24,031 nucleotides of DNA from a virus. The position numbers and the translations under genes were made by a program. Below the pieces are notes generated by a model. The model did not search any database and was not told where the DNA came from. It saw only the letters and a program-made list of their open reading frames with translations. Of this stretch, positions 7,076-14,574 are shown piece after piece; the first letter of the stretch is position 1; the number at the start of each line of letters is the position of its first letter. The DNA lies in the IMG/VR virus record IMGVR_UViG_3300037264_006999, positions 1 through 24,031 of that record; one strand, 5' to 3'.

Positions 7076-7753
7076 ATGTCTGAAGATACAAAAGAGAGTT
7101 TGCAAGTTGAAAATACGGAGCCTCAAAAAACACCGGAGGAGATTTTTTATCCCGATAAAAAAGAGCCTGAGATAGCCATAACTAACGAACCGCCTAAATC
7201 AGAAGCTAATGATGATAAGCCTAAAGAAGCTCCGGTTTCGACTAAAGAAGCTCCGGTTTCGCCTAAAGAAACTCCGATTTCTGATAACACTGAAAAATAT
7301 GAGCTTAAATTGCCAGAGGGGTCTTTCTTGAAACAAGACGCGGTTGAGGACGTTATTAATTTTGCAAAAGAAAACGGGTTATCCAAAGATCAAGCACAAA
7401 AAATTTTAGATAAAGAAAGCGTGCTTCTTAAAAATCAGCTCGATTCTCAACTCAAAACGTATAAAACCCAAGTTGAACAATGGGCAAAAGATGTTAAGGA
7501 TGATCCTGAAATAGGGGGAAACAATTTTAATGAAAGCATTGAGCTGTCAAAACGTGGCCTTCATAGAATTGCCTCCCCTGAGCTTATAAAGCTAATCGAC
7601 GAAACAGGATATGGAAATCATATCGAACTTGTTAGAGCGTTCCGCAAATTAGAAAAGATGTTTGCGGACGATAAAATTATCCATCCCGGCGCACAGGCAG
7701 CTAAACAAAAAACAGCTGTTGAAATTATGTTTGGGTCTAAGGGCGATAAGTAA
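7076..7753 (+). CDS. Capsid scaffolding protein
   Basis: The 225-residue acidic product has the composition and layout of podovirus scaffold proteins. An unstructured, Pro/Glu/Lys-rich N-terminus (about residues 1-75) is followed by YELKLPEGSFLKQDAV, a long helical stretch (about 95-150) with EQWAKDVKDDPEIGG, and the conserved-looking ending with ETGYGNHIELVRAFRKLEKMF. Such proteins guide capsid subunits around the portal and leave or are degraded before DNA fills the head. It precedes the major capsid gene as usual. A 21-bp coding repeat occupies 7223-7285. The TAA overlaps the ATG of a 28-codon ORF. Confidence 0.85.
   Translation: MSEDTKESLQVENTEPQKTPEEIFYPDKKEPEIAITNEPPKSEANDDKPKEAPVSTKEAPVSPKETPISDNTEKYELKLPEGSFLKQDAVEDVINFAKENGLSKDQAQKILDKESVLLKNQLDSQLKTYKTQVEQWAKDVKDDPEIGGNNFNESIELSKRGLHRIASPELIKLIDETGYGNHIELVRAFRKLEKMFADDKIIHPGAQAAKQKTAVEIMFGSKGDK
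7223..7285 (+). repeat. Three 21-bp coding repeats in the scaffold N-terminus
   Basis: Three consecutive 21-bp units (7223, 7244, 7265) encode KEAPVST, KEAPVSP and KETPISD. Units 1 and 2 differ at one or two bases; unit 3 is more diverged. The repeat lengthens a disordered linker and keeps the frame. Confidence 0.8.
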
Positions 7754-7787
7754 TGTCTCAATCAACGATAAAGCTAAATGAGACATT
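7752..7787 (+). promoter_or_regulatory. mRNA hairpin covering the start of the 28-residue ORF
   Basis: AATGTCTCA (7752-7760) and TGAGACATT (7779-7787) form a perfect 9-bp stem with an 18-base loop. The stem includes the scaffold stop and the ATG at 7753. No T-run follows, so it is not a standard terminator. It might modulate translation or mRNA decay between scaffold and capsid. Confidence 0.4.
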
Positions 7788-7839
7788 GATTAGAGCTTCT
7801 AAGACCGTACTATCCGCTTGGGAGGAATGGTTAAGATAG
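7753..7839 (+). CDS. 28-residue ORF between scaffold and capsid genes
   Basis: An ATG at 7753 overlaps the scaffold stop as TAATG, the same coupling used at several sure junctions here. The frame runs 28 codons to TAG at 7837-7839. The peptide begins MSQSTIKLNETLIRASKTVL and ends SAWEEWLR, giving an amphipathic helix with a Trp-x-x-Trp end. Small peptides with such W-rich helices are known to me from scaffold-capsid gaps of related phages, but I cannot name a family. Its first codons lie in the 5' arm of a hairpin (7752-7787). Reality as a gene is likely but unproven. Confidence 0.5.
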   Translation: MSQSTIKLNETLIRASKTVLSAWEEWLR

Positions 7840-7870
7840 AAAAAACAAGAATTAAAAAAGGAGATTATTT

Positions 7871-8863
7871 ATGGCTATTTTATCGCAGGAATTACTTACC
7901 CTTTCCGATTGGGCAAAAGGAATCGATCCCAATGGGGAGCCCGCCCTTATAACTGAGTTGTTAGCCCAAAAAAACCCGATCATGAACGATGTTGTGTTTA
8001 TAGAAGGCAATTTACCAACCGGACATAGAAACTCGGTTCGGACGGGATTGCCTGAGTCTTTTTGGCGGCGCGCGAATAAAGGTGTCCCAAACAGTAAGTC
8101 AACTTTGGCGCAAATTGATGAATCCTTTGGAGTTATAGAGAATCGTTCGCAAATAGATGTTTTGATCGCCGATCTCGGCGGAAACCCAAACGGAGTACGC
8201 TTTAATGAATCAAAGGCTCATTTTGAATCAATTAGCCAGGAATTCACATCAACTTTGTTTTATGGGAACTCCTCCATTTCCCCTGAAGAATTCAATGGTT
8301 TATCTGTTCGATATTCATCACTTTCTGCACCCAACGCTCAAAACATTGTGTCTGGCGGAGGCACTGGTTCGGACAACTCTTCAATTTGGTTAATTGTTTG
8401 GGGCGAAGACACTGTCTCCGGCATATTTCCAAAAGGTGGAAAAGTAGGCCTTTTGCATAAAAATATTGGGGAGGGGGATGCTTTTGATGAGGATCAAAGG
8501 CGCTTCAGAGCCTACATGGATTTATACCAGATGACAGCAGGCCTGAATTTGAAAGATTGGCGCTTTGCGGTTCGCATTCCAAACATTGACATCTCAAACT
8601 TGGTCAACAAAGTATCAGCCGCCGATTTAATTGAATTGATGATTAAAGCTACCCACAGGATTTATAGCCTAGAGACAGGTAAAGCCGTCTTTTACATGAA
8701 TCGTAGCTGCTTTCAGATGTTAGACATCCAACGCCGTGACGACATCATTGCCGGTGGGGGTTTGACCTACGACATGGTGGATGGAAAGAGAATTGCATCC
8801 TTTAGAGGAATTCCTGTTCGCCCCTGTGATGCTTTGGTTGAAACAGAAGCTTTAGTTGCTTAA
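7871..8863 (+). CDS. Major capsid protein (Bbp17-like)
   Basis: The 330-residue product matches the major capsid protein family of BPP-1-like podoviruses, which has an HK97-type fold. Family features include the N-terminal LSDWAKGIDPNG, the NDVVFIEGNLPTGHRNSVRTGLP stretch, the SFWRRANKGV loop, the central SSIWLIVWGEDTVSGIFPKG strand region, and RRFRAYMDLYQMTAGLNLKDWRF. It forms the hexamers and pentamers of the shell. A strong ribosome site (AAAAAAGGAG) precedes the ATG, fitting the high output a capsid gene needs. It lies between the scaffold and the cement protein in the order typical for this group. Confidence 0.92.
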   Translation: MAILSQELLTLSDWAKGIDPNGEPALITELLAQKNPIMNDVVFIEGNLPTGHRNSVRTGLPESFWRRANKGVPNSKSTLAQIDESFGVIENRSQIDVLIADLGGNPNGVRFNESKAHFESISQEFTSTLFYGNSSISPEEFNGLSVRYSSLSAPNAQNIVSGGGTGSDNSSIWLIVWGEDTVSGIFPKGGKVGLLHKNIGEGDAFDEDQRRFRAYMDLYQMTAGLNLKDWRFAVRIPNIDISNLVNKVSAADLIELMIKATHRIYSLETGKAVFYMNRSCFQMLDIQRRDDIIAGGGLTYDMVDGKRIASFRGIPVRPCDALVETEALVA

Positions 8864-8886
8864 TTTCTAAATAGGAGGAAATAAAA

Positions 8887-9321
8887 ATGCTTATCGATTC
8901 ACAAGAATATTTTGATGACAATGTTCAACATTTAACGACCGAATACTCTTCAAACTCTATTGATTCAAACGCAATCAGTCGAGACCTTGGAACTGGGAAA
9001 GAAATTTATATCGAGGTCATCGTTAAAGAGGCGTTTACCGACGTAGGGAGCGACACCACGGTGACGGCTACTTTAGATATAGATACAACAGCTGCATTTC
9101 TAACACCTACCATTGCTCAAACGCTTGGAACCTTTCCCGCTTTATCAGCAATAGGCACAAGGCTTATCGCCAGATTACAGCCGGGGGCAATCATAGACCG
9201 ACATATGAAGGTTAAATATACCTTTGCAAACGGTGATTTAATGACCGGTAAGTTTAGCTCGTTTTTGACTTTGGGAATTGATAGCAACAGGACATACCCA
9301 AATAATTCAACGATTTCATAG
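8887..9321 (+). CDS. Capsid cement/decoration protein (Bbp16-like)
   Basis: This 144-residue protein resembles the Bbp16-type cement protein that stabilises BPP-1-like capsids from outside. It has the MLIDSQEYFDD start, a beta-rich middle (KEIYIEVIVKEAFTDVGSD, TVTATLDIDTTAAF), ARLQPGAIIDRHMKVKYTF, and the ending GIDSNRTYPNN. Length and position directly after the major capsid gene fit. TAGGAGGAA before the ATG is the best ribosome site in the window, as expected for a protein made in near-stoichiometric amounts with the capsid. Confidence 0.82.
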   Translation: MLIDSQEYFDDNVQHLTTEYSSNSIDSNAISRDLGTGKEIYIEVIVKEAFTDVGSDTTVTATLDIDTTAAFLTPTIAQTLGTFPALSAIGTRLIARLQPGAIIDRHMKVKYTFANGDLMTGKFSSFLTLGIDSNRTYPNNSTIS

Positions 9322-9344
9322 TTTAAACAGGAAAGGATGATGAC

Positions 9345-9608
9345 ATGTTAGTAAAAGCAACGAGATTAGGATATTACGGGGATAAACGAGTTCGTGAAGG
9401 AGCTACTTTTTACATTAATTCTGAAAAAGAATTTTCTTCAAAATGGATGAAAAAGGTAAAAACCTCAAGGTCTAAAATTCAAGAAGAATCTTTTGATGAA
9501 GCTGATGAAACTGATGCCCTACCTCCCAAAAAAAAAAGGGGGGGAGGAAAAGAGGAAGTCTTAACTGATCTTAATCAAGTAGAGAATGATGATCAAAATG
9601 TAATTTAG
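9345..9608 (+). CDS. Small phage protein with basic/acidic tail, homopolymer-rich
   Basis: The 87-residue product begins MLVKATRLGYYGDKRVREGA and continues with FYINSEKEFSSKWMKKV, a compact beta-type unit seen in small proteins downstream of podovirus capsid genes. The second half is charged and probably disordered. The codons for PPKKKRGGGK contain ten As followed by seven Gs (9528-9544), a classic slippery homopolymer. Slippage by one base either way ends translation within about ten codons. Its TAG (9606-9608) sits at the foot of the hairpin at 9609-9640. Function unknown. Confidence 0.65.
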   Translation: MLVKATRLGYYGDKRVREGATFYINSEKEFSSKWMKKVKTSRSKIQEESFDEADETDALPPKKKRGGGKEEVLTDLNQVENDDQNVI

Positions 9609-9640
9609 ATAGTTAAGGGGGGGGGCTCCCCCCTAACTAT
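9609..9640 (+). terminator. Strong GC hairpin with G9 tract between small virion genes
   Basis: ATAGTTA (9609-9615) pairs with TAACTAT (9634-9640), and after a bulged A six of the nine Gs (9617-9625) pair with CCCCCC (9628-9633). The structure is stable but is followed by AAAAGGAG, the ribosome site of the next gene, not by a T-run. It may therefore act as a weak terminator, a pause or an mRNA-protecting hairpin that separates expression levels. The G9 tract could vary in length between copies. Confidence 0.5.
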
Positions 9641-9653
9641 AAAAGGAGCTTAT

Positions 9654-9977
9654 ATGCGAAAAGAGCAGGTATCAAGTGTAAAGATTTTAGATGGAATTAC
9701 CGCTACAGGGGCGGGAGCGTTTCATCAGCCTTTCGGGAATTCAAGAACCTTTCAGGCCGTAGGACAAACAACGGCTGGGGCGGGTGCAGCAACAGTCAAG
9801 GTTCAGGTATCAAATGATAATTTTAATTGGCTTGATCTTGGAACGATTACATTAACATTGAGCACAACCGCGTCATCAGATGGCTTTGCTAGTGAAGCGG
9901 CTTGGCGTTTTGTTAGAGGAAACGCAACTGTAATTAGTGGGACAGGTGCATCTGTCACCTTGTGGTTGGGGGCTTAA
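9654..9977 (+). CDS. Probable small virion protein, function unknown (107 aa)
   Basis: The product is a small, beta-rich, Thr/Gly/Ala-rich protein: TFQAVGQTTAGAGAATVKVQ, NDNFNWLDLGTITLTLS, then EAAWRFVRGNATVISGTGAS and a hydrophobic ending VTLWLGA. The pattern resembles a single beta-sandwich domain of the kind found in phage neck or decoration proteins, but I do not recognise a specific family. It has a clear ribosome site (AAAAGGAG) placed after the hairpin at 9609-9640, and its stop touches the next ATG. Confidence 0.65.
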   Translation: MRKEQVSSVKILDGITATGAGAFHQPFGNSRTFQAVGQTTAGAGAATVKVQVSNDNFNWLDLGTITLTLSTTASSDGFASEAAWRFVRGNATVISGTGASVTLWLGA

Positions 9978-10733
9978 ATGAGTACTCAAATCAACAATAA
10001 AATCGCTGGCCTCCCAATCAATTCACAAGAGACCGTAATTCAAAAAACCTTTCCGATGATTTTGCCTTCATCTGGAAGCATCGGGAATAACGGGGCCTTG
10101 ACCTTAACGGTTTCGCTCCCTCTAACGTATTCCAGTTGTTTTATGTTTTTTCCGGCAAACGCGATCGAAGCGGGTAGTCCTTCAGGTCTTTACTATGTTG
10201 TTATGAGCTCAACAACAACAGGGATTATTTACAATAATACGTACACGTCTGGAGATCCGTCTGATTCAGTCCCTATAATCCCGACTAATTTCATAACAAC
10301 CGGGCCGGGGGCATACTCCCAAACAATTGCGACTGACATACCACTAATCACATATACAGTATTGGGCGGAACACTATCAGAGCACGACGGAATTCTCGTC
10401 ACCTCTTTCTCAAGAAAAGTAGCTGTTGGTGGCGGAAACAATTTTATTAAACACGTATTTGGAGGAACAGAGATAGCCTCGTTTGACAATAGTTCGGGAA
10501 CTCAAACAGCTTTAAATCTACAGACCTATGTTCAAAATACAGAATCTTTAGCCAAACAAATAGCAGGAAAACTTACAGCAAGAGGAACAGCCATAGGCTC
10601 ACTTACCGACCTCCTTTTAGACACATCTTTACCTCAAGATTTTATCGTTCATGCAAACATCCCAAGCGGAGCCGTTGATTTTTTATGTTTGGAATCTTTT
10701 TCAATGGTTCTACACCGAAAGCAAGGCCTTTAA
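9978..10733 (+). CDS. Virion-associated beta-rich protein, function unknown (251 aa)
   Basis: The 251-residue product is rich in Ser, Thr, Gly and beta-branched residues, with no charged coiled-coil. It shows SSCFMFFPANAIEAGSPSGL followed by YYVVMSSTTTGIIYNNTYTS, a pattern I have seen in phage structural proteins, and a C-terminal region with FIVHANIPSGAVDFLCLESFSMVLHR. It could be an appendage or capsid-bound protein. The family cannot be named from sequence alone. It begins directly after the previous stop without its own clear ribosome site, so translation is probably coupled. Confidence 0.6.
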   Translation: MSTQINNKIAGLPINSQETVIQKTFPMILPSSGSIGNNGALTLTVSLPLTYSSCFMFFPANAIEAGSPSGLYYVVMSSTTTGIIYNNTYTSGDPSDSVPIIPTNFITTGPGAYSQTIATDIPLITYTVLGGTLSEHDGILVTSFSRKVAVGGGNNFIKHVFGGTEIASFDNSSGTQTALNLQTYVQNTESLAKQIAGKLTARGTAIGSLTDLLLDTSLPQDFIVHANIPSGAVDFLCLESFSMVLHRKQGL

Positions 10734-10734
10734 G

Positions 10735-10830
10735 ATGCCGACTAGAAAAGTGATGAAAACAGGCGCTAAGGCTAAGGCATCTAAACAAAGACGGGCCGCT
10801 TATGCCAGTGGGTATAAAAGGAAAAAATAA
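10735..10830 (+). CDS. 31-residue highly basic peptide before the tail adaptor gene
   Basis: An ATG at 10735, one base after the preceding stop, opens 31 codons ending TAA at 10828-10830. The TAA overlaps the next ATG (TAATG). The peptide starts MPTRKVMKTGAKAKASKQRR and ends SGYKRKK: about 13 of 31 residues are Lys or Arg and none is acidic. Exact joining to both neighbours and the K/R-rich, Ala/Gly composition argue for a real gene. Similar tiny basic proteins occur near tail genes of podoviruses. DNA or RNA binding, or virion packing, is possible but not shown. Confidence 0.6.
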   Translation: MPTRKVMKTGAKAKASKQRRAAYASGYKRKK

Positions 10831-11438
10831 TGGCATCATCAGCAACTGAGATAGCGAACCTCGCCATCTCTCATTTGGGGATTGGAAAAACAATCGCCAA
10901 TTTAGAAACAGAAAAAAGCCAAGAAGCAAACGCTTGTAGGCGATTTTACAACACGATAAGGGATTCCACCTTAAGAGATTTCCCTTGGCCATTTGCGGGC
11001 AAAACAGCAGCGCTTGCGCTTATTGAAGAAAATCCGACGACTGAATGGACATACTCTTATCGATATCCCACAGACTGCTTAAAAGCAAGACGGATATTGA
11101 GCGGCAACAGAAACGATACGCGACAAAGCGAAGTTGTTTACAAGATTTTTTATTCTGCCACAGGAACGGTTATTTACACGGATATGAAAGATGCTGAGCT
11201 AGAGTATACCGTCCTCATTGATGACCCTATCCGTTATCCTGCTAATTTTTCGCTGGCCTTTTCTTTGCGATTAGCGACATATATTGCGCCACAATTAACA
11301 GCCGGAGACCCATTCAAAATGGGTGAACAGTCATTTAGACGCTATCAAATGGAGTTGGCTATGGCACAGTCCTCAAGTCTTAATGAAGAGCAACCAGATC
11401 AAGAACCAGAAAGTGAATTCATAAGGGCACGGGCATGA
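10830..11438 (+). CDS. Tail tubular protein A (T7 gp11-like adaptor)
   Basis: The 202-residue protein matches the gp11-type adaptor family. It begins with SATEIANLAISHLGIGKTI, followed by ACRRFYNTIRDSTLRDFPWPFA, the family hallmark (a Cys/Arg helix and the R-D-F-P-W-P-F motif at about 46-56). It then has YRYPTDCLKARRI, a beta region (LEYTVLIDDPIRYP), and an amphipathic C-terminal helix (RYQMELAMAQ). The family forms a ring of twelve below the portal and carries the nozzle and fibres. It overlaps the next gene by four bases (ATGA). Confidence 0.9.
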   Translation: MASSATEIANLAISHLGIGKTIANLETEKSQEANACRRFYNTIRDSTLRDFPWPFAGKTAALALIEENPTTEWTYSYRYPTDCLKARRILSGNRNDTRQSEVVYKIFYSATGTVIYTDMKDAELEYTVLIDDPIRYPANFSLAFSLRLATYIAPQLTAGDPFKMGEQSFRRYQMELAMAQSSSLNEEQPDQEPESEFIRARA

Positions 11439-14086
11439 CAACGCTTAGGCAGCTATCTTTTTCAGGGGGCGAAATATCCCCATCCTTGGCCGCCCGTGTT
11501 GATACGATAAAGTATGCAACAGGGCTAAGAAAATGCCGTAATTTTATGGTTCAGAAATGGGGAGGGGTAAGCAGCCGTCCGGGAACCACCTTTGTTGCAG
11601 AGGTGAGCGATTCAACAAAAAGAGTACGCCTTATCCCCTTTGTTTTTAATGCGTCACAAACGTATATCGTTGAGTTTGGCAATCAATATATTCGGTTCCA
11701 TAGGAATGGGGCTCAAATCTTAGAATCCGCCAAAGTAATCACAAATATCACGCAAGCAAGTCCCGCCACTGTAAGTAGTACTGCCCATGGCTTCACAAAT
11801 GGCCAAGAGATAATCATTAAAAATATCGTTGGCATGACGCAAGTAAATAGCAGAAATTTCAAGGTTGCCGGAGCCGCAGCCAATTCTTTTAGTTTGCAAT
11901 ATATGGATGGTTCGAATGTGAATTCGACAGGCTTTAATGCTTATGTAAGTGGGGGAACAGCAGAACGCGTTTATACGATCAGCTCTCCCTATTTAGAGGC
12001 TGATTTATCGACTCTTAACTTTATTCAATCAGGAGATATCATCACCTTAACCCACCCGACATACGCACCACGGGAACTAAAAAGATTTGGAGATACTAAC
12101 TGGACATTACCGACCATTGTTTTCACCCCAGAAACGCCAATTCCAACAGGCTTTATATCCCTTGGTGGGGGGCATGTGCTTTTCACCAAAACACATAAAT
12201 ATGTTGTTACCGCTATTAGTTCGAAGGGGGAGAGTTTGCCATCCACACCTTTTTTTATTAATGGCGAGCCGATTTTATCTGATAACGCATACATTAATTT
12301 AGAGGCAAACGTGTCTTCTCCTGGCGTAGTTATTGATTCCTTTAATTTTTACAAAGAAATTGGAGCTGGAACGGATGTTTACGGCTTCATCAAAATAGTC
12401 TTAGCGGGAAGTCTCGATAATGTATTTTTTAGTACCGCAGGCTTCGGATTTCCGGCACAAGACGCCGGACTTGTCGCCGACATTAATTCCAGCCCGCCAA
12501 TCGATAAGAACCCTTTTCTTGGCACTGGAAATTTCCCCTCAACCGCAGCCTATTTCCAACAAAGACTTTTCTACGCAAACTCAAATAATAATCCCGAACA
12601 AATTCAAGGGTCGAGAATATCCGGCTTCAAAAACTTTACTTATCATAGCTTAATTCAGGATGATGACCCCGTTGTCTTTACTTTAGCCGGACGACAGGTT
12701 AATGCGATTCGCCACATGTTAGATATCGGGCGATTCGTTCTATTTACAAATGCCGGGGAATGGTCAGTCAATGGCGATGCAGCAGGGATTATCAGGCCTG
12801 CAGAAATTAATGCAAAGCAAGGGTCGTACAATGGATCAAGCTCACTCGCCCCACTGGTCGCTTCATCAACTGCAATTTATGTACAAGCACGCAATTCAGT
12901 AATCAGAGACTTGTTTTTTGACTTTGCAACAGATGGGTATAGCGGTTCAGACCTTACCATTTTTAGTGCTCATTTAATCGAAGGCTTTACTTTAACTGAT
13001 TGGGCTTATCAGCAAATCCCTCATTCAATTGTTTGGGCTATCCGAAATGATGGGGTATTGCTTGGGCTCACATACATTCGCGAGCACCAGCTTTTAGGTT
13101 GGCATAGGCACGATTTTGATGGTATTGCCGAAAATGTATGTGTTGTTCCAGAAGGAAATGAAGATGTTCTTTATCTCACAATTAAACGAGTCATTAATGG
13201 GCAGGCAGTTCGATATATTGAGAGGATGAATACCCGGTTTGTAGATGACATTCTTGATTTTGTTGGAATGGATTGTGCGCTTTCCTATGATGGGAGAAAC
13301 ACGAATCCAGCACTTACAATGACGCTTACGGGCGGAACGCTTTGGCTATACACCGAAACACTAACCCTTACAGCAAGCGCTGCCTTCTTTACCGCATCTG
13401 ATATCGGCAATGCCAGCCACCTTTATATCAAAGATTCAGGCGGAACAATCATCGATATTGTCCGATGTCAGATCACTGCCTTTACAAGTACAACTCAGGT
13501 CTCTATCAGCCCAAACAAAACTGTTCCTGTGGCATTAAGAGCTACGGCAACATCTAATTGGGCGAAAGCAGTAGATGAGATTGGCGGCTTGTGGCATATC
13601 GAGGGAAAACTGGTCAGTGTATTTGCCGACGGGTTCGTTGTTGCCAGTCCAAACAATTCATCTTATGCCCTAAAAGTAGTTTCAGGTGGCAGTATTACCC
13701 TCGATAAACCTTACTCTGTTATCCATGTCGGGCTTCCCATCACATGCGATATAGAAACCCTCAACATTGATACCCCAACCGGCGAAACGCTTGTAGATAA
13801 GAAAAAAATAATTCAAAAGGTTAGCCTTCATACCGACAAATCAAGGGGCGGATTCGTTGGAAATTCAGAGCCAAATGGGCTTGACCCTCTTGAAAATTTA
13901 AGTGAAATAAAAATCAGAGATGACGAAGGCTACGATGACCCCGTTGGACTTAGAACCGGGATTATGGATGTCAATATCCAACCGGAATGGAATTCAAATG
14001 GTCGGGTATTTATAAGGCAAATCGATCCACTCCCTTTAACTATTTTAGCAATCTCGCCAGCAGGGATGTACCCCTTTAGGAGTTAA
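11435..14086 (+). CDS. Tail tubular protein B (T7 gp12-like nozzle)
   Basis: The 883-residue protein is the nozzle subunit that forms the hollow tip of short tails. The N-terminus LRQLSFSGGEISPSLAARVD and the KCRNFMVQKWGGVSSRPGT stretch (about 31-49) are the family signature, followed by RLIPFVFNASQTYIVEFGNQ. A fibronectin-type-III-like segment is suggested near 250-300 (YVVTAISSKGESLPSTP). Further family-type parts are YFQQRLFYANSNNNPEQIQG and the ending with DVNIQPEWNSNGRVFIRQIDP. Its start lies inside the adaptor gene by ATGA overlap, coupling the two tail proteins. Confidence 0.92.
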   Translation: MTTLRQLSFSGGEISPSLAARVDTIKYATGLRKCRNFMVQKWGGVSSRPGTTFVAEVSDSTKRVRLIPFVFNASQTYIVEFGNQYIRFHRNGAQILESAKVITNITQASPATVSSTAHGFTNGQEIIIKNIVGMTQVNSRNFKVAGAAANSFSLQYMDGSNVNSTGFNAYVSGGTAERVYTISSPYLEADLSTLNFIQSGDIITLTHPTYAPRELKRFGDTNWTLPTIVFTPETPIPTGFISLGGGHVLFTKTHKYVVTAISSKGESLPSTPFFINGEPILSDNAYINLEANVSSPGVVIDSFNFYKEIGAGTDVYGFIKIVLAGSLDNVFFSTAGFGFPAQDAGLVADINSSPPIDKNPFLGTGNFPSTAAYFQQRLFYANSNNNPEQIQGSRISGFKNFTYHSLIQDDDPVVFTLAGRQVNAIRHMLDIGRFVLFTNAGEWSVNGDAAGIIRPAEINAKQGSYNGSSSLAPLVASSTAIYVQARNSVIRDLFFDFATDGYSGSDLTIFSAHLIEGFTLTDWAYQQIPHSIVWAIRNDGVLLGLTYIREHQLLGWHRHDFDGIAENVCVVPEGNEDVLYLTIKRVINGQAVRYIERMNTRFVDDILDFVGMDCALSYDGRNTNPALTMTLTGGTLWLYTETLTLTASAAFFTASDIGNASHLYIKDSGGTIIDIVRCQITAFTSTTQVSISPNKTVPVALRATATSNWAKAVDEIGGLWHIEGKLVSVFADGFVVASPNNSSYALKVVSGGSITLDKPYSVIHVGLPITCDIETLNIDTPTGETLVDKKKIIQKVSLHTDKSRGGFVGNSEPNGLDPLENLSEIKIRDDEGYDDPVGLRTGIMDVNIQPEWNSNGRVFIRQIDPLPLTILAISPAGMYPFRS

Positions 14087-14088
14087 TT

Positions 14089-14574
14089 ATGGGTGAAATA
14101 GCAATGTTTTTAGCGGCATCAGAATTAGCCACATCACTCTCTCAATCAGCCGCAGAAAGAGCACAAGGCGACTATCAGAAACAACAGTTTGATACCAACG
14201 CTAGGCTTGCTGAGTTACAAGGTGAATATGCCATTAGCCAAGGAGAACAAGCCGCTCAAGCTCTAAGTTCTCAATCAAAAAAACTAATAGGCTCACAACG
14301 TGCGGCCTTTGCAGCGCAAGGGATTGAGGTTAGTACCGGCTCAGCCGCAGATATTCAAGTAGAGACAGCAGGCCAAGCCGCTTTAGACGTCTCAACGATC
14401 AGAAATAATGCCTGGCGCGAAGCTTGGGGTTATAGGGTTCAGGCTCAAGGTTATCGTGCCGAAGGGCAGCAGAGAAAATTGGCTTCCGAATTCTCAGCCA
14501 ATCAAACACTTTTAACGGGCGGGCTTAGAGCAATCAAAACAAAGTATGACTATTCCAAAAGAGGACGCACTTAA
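14089..14574 (+). CDS. Internal virion protein A (T7 gp14-type ejection protein)
   Basis: The 161-residue protein is Ala/Gln-rich and helical, as in the small internal (ejection) proteins of podoviruses. Typical stretches are QFDTNARLAELQGEYAISQ, then KLIGSQRAAFAAQGIEVSTG (about 64-83), followed by ETAGQAALDVSTIRNNAWREAWGYR in two pieces. In T7 the equivalent protein leaves the virion first and inserts in the outer membrane to start a channel for DNA entry. It has a good ribosome site (AGGAG) after a two-base gap, and its stop overlaps the next ATG by one base. Confidence 0.85.
   Translation: MGEIAMFLAASELATSLSQSAAERAQGDYQKQQFDTNARLAELQGEYAISQGEQAAQALSSQSKKLIGSQRAAFAAQGIEVSTGSAADIQVETAGQAALDVSTIRNNAWREAWGYRVQAQGYRAEGQQRKLASEFSANQTLLTGGLRAIKTKYDYSKRGRT

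Noticed and set aside
10642-10992. 116-codon - strand frame across the end of the 251-residue gene and the adaptor start
   Set aside because: It runs against two genes and the basic peptide with strong junction evidence; no domain seen.
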